A DNA stretch of 26,618 nt from Oscillospiraceae bacterium (GTDB lineage: Bacteria; Bacillota_A; Clostridia; Oscillospirales; Ruminococcaceae). The translations under genes and the position numbers were made by a program. The DNA is taken from the NCBI GenBank assembly GCA_017523995.1, contig JAFWUX010000141.1, positions 1 to 26,618 on the forward strand, in the 5' to 3' direction. Below are positions 22,105-26,618 of the stretch, one piece after another. The notes below the pieces were generated by a model that worked only from the letters and a program-made list of their open reading frames with translations, was not told the origin of the DNA and did not search any database. Every line of letters begins with the position of its first letter. Position 1 is the stretch's first letter.

Positions 22105-23382
22105 TCATTCCTGTCGGCTTTCCTGCAGGGTGATCTGCACATCTTTGCTCTCGCCGTTCCGGCTGATCCGAAGTGTCACGGTTTCACCGGCTTTGTGCAG
22201 GTTCTTCTGCTGGTTCAGTTCCTCCATTGTCGTGATCTCCGTGCCGTCAACCGCAGTGATCACATCGCCCTGCTGCAATCCTTTTCCGCTGTTTTCAGAC
22301 ACGCTGTAAACATACACGCCCTGCGGGAGATGATAAAGCGCGGCCATGTCCTCGGTGATCGTTGTGCCGCAGATGCCGAACTGCGGCCTTCCGGTCACAT
22401 AGCCGTCACGGATCAGTGACCCGATGATTTCGGCTGCATCGTTGATCGGAATGGCGAATCCGAGCCCTTCCACGCTTGCCTCACCGTAAGACGAACTCAT
22501 TTTCATCGAATTGATGCCGATGACCTGACCGCTGGAATTGAGCAGCATACCGCCGGAATTGCCTGCATTGATCGCTGCATCTGTCTGGATCAGCGTCATC
22601 GTTCTGTCCTCAAGCTGGATTGTGCGGTTCTTCGCGGATACGATGCCGCAGGTCGTCGTGCCGTAAAGCTCGAAGCCGAGCGGATTGCCGATCGCGACGA
22701 CCAGCTCGCCGACCGTCAGTTCATCGCTGTTTCCGAACTCGGCGGGTGTCAGCCCTTCCGCGTCGATCTTCAGTACGGCAAGGTCGGTCTGAATGTCATA
22801 GCCGACGATCTCCGCTTCATATTCAACATCGTGATTCTCGCCCATGACAACCTGAACGGATGACGCCTTGCCCATTTGATATTCGCTTTCGGTATCATAA
22901 ATGACATGCGCATTCGTGATGATATAACCGTCGCTGCTCATGACGATGCCGCTGCCCGATGCGGTCGTTTCCTGTGTCATCGGCTGCGCATTGCCGCGCA
23001 TCCCGCCGAACGCAAAGCCCGTATTATCCGCAGTCCGGCTTGTGTATGTGAAGGTCGATCTGATGCCGACGGCAGAGGGCATTGCTTTTTCGACGATCTC
23101 CGGAACGGTGAGCGCATCTGCGGGGGATGCCATTTCGATCCAGCTCATATTGACCGCCTTTGCCGCGGTGCTGCCTGCCGTGCTTTTCTCCTGTGCGGCC
23201 GTATCACTTCCGGTATCCGTGAGGTTTTCGGATATGCTGTATTCCGGTGCTTCTGCTCCGAGCTTCTCAGTCAGCTTATACATTCCGACGGATGTGCCGG
23301 ATACGAGCAGCATCGCTGCCAGTGCTGCGGATACCTTCATGATCGTGTGACCCTTGTGCTGATTGTTGTTCTGATTCATCAT
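22105..23382 (-). CDS. HtrA/DegP-type serine protease with PDZ domain
   Basis: This membrane-anchored protease degrades misfolded envelope proteins. The 425-residue protein has a short cytoplasmic start, one hydrophobic anchor (about 14-35, IMKVSAALAAMLLVSG) and a low-complexity linker. A trypsin-like domain follows (about 93-325) with the catalytic triad His159 (TNAHV), Asp200 (TDLAVLKI) and Ser276 (GNSGG). A single PDZ domain (about 335-422) contains GLQQGDVITAVDG. Two ATG codons open the gene (23382 and 23379); AAAGGA lies about 9 nt upstream. It is a single-gene unit. The two-component operon directly upstream is a plausible regulator, but nothing in the sequence proves it. Confidence 0.94.
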   Translation of the reverse strand: MMNQNNNQHKGHTIMKVSAALAAMLLVSGTSVGMYKLTEKLGAEAPEYSISENLTDTGSDTAAQEKSTAGSTAAKAVNMSWIEMASPADALTVPEIVEKAMPSAVGIRSTFTYTSRTADNTGFAFGGMRGNAQPMTQETTASGSGIVMSSDGYIITNAHVIYDTESEYQMGKASSVQVVMGENHDVEYEAEIVGYDIQTDLAVLKIDAEGLTPAEFGNSDELTVGELVVAIGNPLGFELYGTTTCGIVSAKNRTIQLEDRTMTLIQTDAAINAGNSGGMLLNSSGQVIGINSMKMSSSYGEASVEGLGFAIPINDAAEIIGSLIRDGYVTGRPQFGICGTTITEDMAALYHLPQGVYVYSVSENSGKGLQQGDVITAVDGTEITTMEELNQQKNLHKAGETVTLRISRNGESKDVQITLQESRQE

Positions 23383-23555
23383 AACAGACCGTCCTTTCAG
23401 TTTGTGCCGTTTCCGGCGGTGTTTCGTTCTTACAAGTATGATTATACCGGCTGAATTTGAAAACAGTATGACGGCAGTTTGGAAACAAGGTCAGAATCAT
23501 GAGGAATCTGCCGGGAGAACGCGTGCATTCTGTGATAAGAATATGATGAAACAGA

Positions 23556-23581
23556 AACTCCCCCGGCTTGCAGCGGGGGAG
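23556..23581 (-). terminator. Terminator of the two-component operon
   Basis: ACTCCCCCG (23556-23564) and CGGGGGAGT (23573-23581) form a perfect 9-bp stem with an 8-nt loop, followed on the minus strand by TTCTGTTTC. It starts 6 bp after the kinase stop codon. Confidence 0.85.
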
Positions 23582-23587
23582 TCTGCC

Positions 23588-25024
23588 TTATGATCCGTGT
23601 GTGACCGGGAGTATGATCCGGAAGGTGCTGCCGTTTCCCGGCTCGGAGCTGACCTCGCATTTTCCGTTATGCATCGTGACGGTCTGCTTCACGATCGCAA
23701 GCCCCAGACCGGAAACGCCCTTGCCGCGGCGCTGACGGTTGGTATAGTATTTTTCCCAGATGCGTTCCAGCTCGTCCGGCGCGATGCCGCTGCCGTGATC
23801 GGAAATCTCAATTGCAGCATTGTTTTCGTCGGAGCTGAGTGTCACGCCGATCCATTTGTCCGCACCGGCATGACGCACGGCATTGTCCAGCAGATTATAG
23901 ACGGCTCTCTGCAGCCGGGACGCATTGCCGCTGATCTGAACGTCCGCTGCAATGCTGCGTTCAAAGGTGAATCCGTCCTTTGCATAGAGATTCTCAAAGC
24001 TGTCTGTCACAGAGGCGGCGATCTCGCTGAGGCTGACCGTTTCCGTGAACGGCTCTTTGTCGCTCATCTGCAGCTCGGAGTATTCCAGGATCTCATTGAC
24101 CAGCGCGGTCAGACGGTCGGATTCCTCAACGATGACCGCAACATCCGCGGCACACTGCTGCTCGTCCTCGCGCGAGATATCGCGGATCATCTCCGCATAG
24201 CCCTTGATCATGGTCAGCGGCGTGCGCAGATCGTGAGAGACATTTGCGAGAAATTCGTTCTGAAATTCCCTGTTCTGCTGCAGCTTTTCGGCGGTTCTGT
24301 CCAGTGTGCCGTTCAGGTCGTCCAGCTCGGTGCAGAAGCCCTCCTCAAAAGGCATATCCTGCTGATGACCGCCGAGCTGATGCGCTTTTTCGTTCAGCTG
24401 CGCGATCGGCTTTGCAAAGCTGCGGGACAGGAACCATGCCAGAACAAATCCGACTGCGACCGAAAGAAGCGTCACCCAGAGCAGCTGTGTCCGGATGATG
24501 CGCGCGGCAGAACCGACTGCGCCGAGCGTCGTGCCGAGGTACAGCACGGCATCCTCGCCGCTGAATGTGATATATCTGCCGTAAACATACAGGTCATCCG
24601 AGCGCAGTTCGGCAGTTCCGTCCGCCGATGCGCGGAGCGTCTGCAGAAACGTGCCGTAGTTTTCCGGCAGCTCCCTGTAATGCGGATAATCGTCCCGGAA
24701 GAACCTGCCGCCGCGTTCTTCGCGCATTCCATGCATTTTCCGGAATTCATCGGAGCTGTACAGCAAATTGCCGTCCGTATCGGTCAGATATACGACAATG
24801 GAGTTTTCTCTGGAGATCTCATCTATATAGTCTGCGATCCGGCTGCTGCCGAATTGCGAGACGATGCTGTCTGCGGCGGAAACCGTATTTCTGATGATCA
24901 TGCCGTCATAGAACCGCTGCAGAAAGACGGTCTGCAGCAGCCAGAGCACGGTGAAGATCACCGCCGTAAAAAACATGAAATAGCGGAGGAGCTTCTTTTG
25001 AAATGTGGATGTGTTACGCTTCAA
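23588..25024 (-). CDS. Membrane sensor histidine kinase
   Basis: The 478-residue kinase senses an unknown external signal. TM1 lies at about 15-37, an extracytoplasmic sensor region at about 38-178, and TM2 at about 179-199. A HAMP linker follows at about 200-250. The dimerisation domain has the phosphorylated His in FLANVSHDLRTPL (H264). The ATPase domain shows the N box YNLLDNAVRHAG, the G1 box ISDHGSGI and the G2 box GVSGLGLAIVKQ. Layout and boxes are those of the PhoR/WalK-like HisKA class. The start ATG 25024 lies inside the end of the response regulator gene (11-bp overlap), so the two are translated together. Confidence 0.95.
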   Translation of the reverse strand: MKRNTSTFQKKLLRYFMFFTAVIFTVLWLLQTVFLQRFYDGMIIRNTVSAADSIVSQFGSSRIADYIDEISRENSIVVYLTDTDGNLLYSSDEFRKMHGMREERGGRFFRDDYPHYRELPENYGTFLQTLRASADGTAELRSDDLYVYGRYITFSGEDAVLYLGTTLGAVGSAARIIRTQLLWVTLLSVAVGFVLAWFLSRSFAKPIAQLNEKAHQLGGHQQDMPFEEGFCTELDDLNGTLDRTAEKLQQNREFQNEFLANVSHDLRTPLTMIKGYAEMIRDISREDEQQCAADVAVIVEESDRLTALVNEILEYSELQMSDKEPFTETVSLSEIAASVTDSFENLYAKDGFTFERSIAADVQISGNASRLQRAVYNLLDNAVRHAGADKWIGVTLSSDENNAAIEISDHGSGIAPDELERIWEKYYTNRQRRGKGVSGLGLAIVKQTVTMHNGKCEVSSEPGNGSTFRIILPVTHGS

Positions 25025-25688
25025 ATTTATATCCCACCCCTCGGATCGTCCGGATGCATTCGCGGTAAGCGCCGAGCTTGTTCCGCAGCAGCTTGATCTG
25101 CCAGTCTACGGTACGGTCCGCAACAGAATCGTCATATCCCCAGACCGTATGCAGGATCTGCTCGCGGGACAGCACAATGCCCTGATTTTCCGCAAGATAC
25201 TGCAGCAGCGCATATTCCTTTGCGGTCAGCTCGAGCGTTTCGCCGTCCGCCGTGACCGTCATGCCGGGAATGTCGATCACAATGCCGCCGACCGTAAGGA
25301 TTTCGGCTTTTTTTGCGGGCTCCTTTGGCTGTGCGCGCTTGAGTGCGACCTTGATCCGCGCCATCAGTTCCATCGGCGAAAACGGCTTCGTGACATAGTC
25401 GTCGATCCCGACCTCAAAGCCGTGCAGCTTGTCGTATTCCGTGCCGCGCGCGGAAAGCATGATGACCGGCGTATCCGAGAACGCCCGGATCTTCCGGCAC
25501 GCAGTAAAGCCGTCCGTGTCGGGCATCATCACATCCAGAATGATGACGTCGAAGTCATCCGCTTTGCAGGCTTCGATCGCCTGCCGGCCGTCGGATACGG
25601 CTGTTACCTCATAGCCCTCGCGTTCCGCGTAGCGGGAAATCAGCGTCACAATATTCGGTTCGTCGTCTGCAATCAATATCTTCGGCAT
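25014..25688 (-). CDS. OmpR/PhoB-family response regulator
   Basis: The 224-residue transcription regulator has a receiver domain (about 2-118) with acidic pocket D8/D9, phosphoacceptor D52 in ILDVMMPDTDG, Ser/Thr at LSA (about 79) and K101 in VTKPFSP. A winged-helix DNA-binding domain (about 128-222) contains LTAKEYALLQYLAENQG and VDWQIKLLRNKLG. ATG 25688 is preferred over an upstream Met because GGAGGTGCATT precedes it directly. It is the first gene of an operon with the kinase and has its own promoter at 25720-25748. The regulon is unknown; the neighbouring HtrA and carbohydrate-binding genes are candidates by position only. Confidence 0.95.
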   Translation of the reverse strand: MPKILIADDEPNIVTLISRYAEREGYEVTAVSDGRQAIEACKADDFDVIILDVMMPDTDGFTACRKIRAFSDTPVIMLSARGTEYDKLHGFEVGIDDYVTKPFSPMELMARIKVALKRAQPKEPAKKAEILTVGGIVIDIPGMTVTADGETLELTAKEYALLQYLAENQGIVLSREQILHTVWGYDDSVADRTVDWQIKLLRNKLGAYRECIRTIRGVGYKFEA

Positions 25689-25719
25689 AATGCACCTCCG
25701 CATCGGTTATCATACAATT

Positions 25720-25748
25720 ATTATACACGAAAAACGCTCCTTTGTAAA
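25720..25748 (-). promoter_or_regulatory. Promoter of the two-component operon
   Basis: Minus-strand TTTACA (25743-25748), 17-bp spacer and TATAAT (25720-25725), about 32 bp upstream of the response regulator start. It overlaps the terminator of the gene upstream. Confidence 0.75.
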
Positions 25749-25765
25749 GCACGCAGGAGCGTTTT
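25731..25765 (-). terminator. Terminator of the carbohydrate-binding protein gene
   Basis: AAAACGCTCCT (25731-25741) and AGGAGCGTTTT (25755-25765) form a perfect 11-bp stem, 14 bp after the stop codon. On the minus strand the stem ends in a T-run. The hairpin spans the -35 box and spacer of the next promoter. Confidence 0.82.
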
Positions 25766-25778
25766 CCGTATTGACCCG

Positions 25779-26618
25779 TCAGATCGCTGTGTGATTCTCT
25801 GTGCCGCCGAACATTCCGTTCATGCCGCCCGTCATATCTTCGGTTCCGCCGCCGGTGCTTTCCTGCATCCCGCGTCTGCCGCCGCGGCCGCCGAAGCCGC
25901 CTTTCATGCCGTCCTGCATCGGATCGGATTCACCGTTCATGCCGCCGGACATGCCGCCGCGCATTCCGCCCATGCCGCCGTGCATTCCGCCGCCCATCAT
26001 GCTCAGCGGGATCTCAGAGACCTCCTCGCCGTTGATGATGATCGTGCCGCCGTTGAACTCGGCTTTGACGTCATAGTCGAACGAGGACATCTGCGCGGTG
26101 ATATTGATCGTGCCGCCGTTGACATAGATCGAGCCGTTTGCGTCGATCGCATCGGTGTCGCCCTGTCCGACCGAAACATTCAGATTGCCGCCGTTGATCT
26201 CGACCGCGGTCTCATACGCATTGGTCGATGCAGAGGCGTTGATGCCGTCATCGCTTGCGCTGATCGTGATATCGCCGCCGTTGATGCGTACAAAGGTCGC
26301 TTCCAGACCCTCCGAAGCGGTGATGTCCATTGTTCCGCCGTCGATCTGCAGGAGCGCGCAGGCCTGCATACCGTCGCTGCTTGCCGTGATCGTATAGGCG
26401 CCGCCGAGAACCGTGATCGTTCCCTCCGCCGCATCGTTTTCGCAGCGGAAACCGTCTTTGTCGGTCTTGATATTGAATGTGCCGTCGTATACGGAGATGC
26501 TGTCGTTTGCTTCAAAGCTGTCCAGTGCGGTCGTGACATTGTAGGTGCCGCCGGTGATCTTCAGATCATCCTTGCAGGTGACGCCGTTGCCGTATGCGGA
26601 AGTGATGTTCAGCGTACC
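25779..26618 (-). CDS. Carbohydrate-binding beta-solenoid protein (DUF4353/Cthe_2159-like), C-terminal part
   Basis: The frame is open to the window edge, so only the last 279 residues are seen. They consist of short repeats built around GGT/GGD-x-I-x-I, such as ITGGTYNVTT, VYDGTFNIKT, VNGGTINITA, INGGDITISA and FNGGTIIING. This is the regular pattern of the Cthe_2159-type beta-helix family, which binds polygalacturonate-like polysaccharides and Ca. The last 75 residues are an unusual Gly/Met-rich tail (MMGGGMHGGMGGMRGGMSGG, then GFGGRGGRRGM), probably disordered. The missing N-terminus should hold a signal peptide or lipoprotein motif. The gene is followed by a terminator and the two-component operon. 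Confidence 0.85.
   Translation of the reverse strand, partial: GTLNITSAYGNGVTCKDDLKITGGTYNVTTALDSFEANDSISVYDGTFNIKTDKDGFRCENDAAEGTITVLGGAYTITASSDGMQACALLQIDGGTMDITASEGLEATFVRINGGDITISASDDGINASASTNAYETAVEINGGNLNVSVGQGDTDAIDANGSIYVNGGTINITAQMSSFDYDVKAEFNGGTIIINGEEVSEIPLSMMGGGMHGGMGGMRGGMSGGMNGESDPMQDGMKGGFGGRGGRRGMQESTGGGTEDMTGGMNGMFGGTENHTAI

Noticed and set aside
23597..25096. Plus-strand open frame of 499 codons over the histidine kinase gene
   Set aside because: It is entirely antisense to a kinase with all conserved boxes; no ribosome binding site or family features.

Overview
The window looks like Ruminococcus or a close Oscillospiraceae relative. The main clue is a secreted GH5 endoglucanase with a CBM6 and a C-terminal type I dockerin (14937-16580). 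A dockerin-like microprotein, a BspA-type leucine-rich-repeat protein, a carbohydrate-binding beta-solenoid protein and strong TTGACA/TATAAT promoters fit the same assignment. The genus is an inference from gene content only.

Positions 1-9990 are accessory DNA, mostly decayed mobile elements. The left edge carries the end of an unknown gene, a long hairpin that could be an oriT, and a MOBV (Mob/Pre) relaxase whose C-terminus is cut off where it meets the convergent housekeeping gene yaiI. A 1.3 kb stretch without genes follows; it holds a duplicated 40-bp module and a run of six hairpins. Next is a compact unit on the minus strand: consensus promoter, tRNA-like sequence, 15-bp inverted repeat, HEPN-domain gene and terminator. 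After it come a broken copy of a small HTH gene, an AlbA_2/Schlafen-type ATPase gene on the minus strand, the intact HTH gene, a Bro-N gene and a frameshifted tyrosine integrase. Downstream of the integrase a 626-bp non-coding region carries ten copies of a CACACG-containing motif. The accessory block ends with a small possible DNA-binding protein and a DUF3801/PcfB-like conjugation protein whose end is lost at about 9990.

From 9993 on the content looks chromosomal. It starts with a frame-broken dockerin-like secreted microprotein. A minus-strand operon follows, encoding an HTH-containing protein, its shorter paralogue and a zinc-binding sirtuin. Then come a frame-broken hypothetical gene, an IS66 TnpB remnant and the cellulosomal endoglucanase. 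A large protein (17089-19776) fuses three ADP-ribose hydrolase modules: microbial PARG, ADP-ribosylglycohydrolase and macrodomain. The right end holds a zinc-ribbon LRR protein, a small membrane protein, a flavodoxin-fold oxidoreductase, an HtrA-type protease, an OmpR-type response regulator with its histidine kinase, and the C-terminal part of a carbohydrate-binding protein with a Gly/Met-rich tail.

The two most interesting loci are the tRNA-like/HEPN unit (2926-3834) and the triple ADP-ribose hydrolase (17089-19776), which lies about 6 kb from a sirtuin operon. Three genes (integrase, dockerin-like, 14142 gene) carry single frame breaks, two of them next to A-runs, so genuine decay and assembly indels both remain possible.
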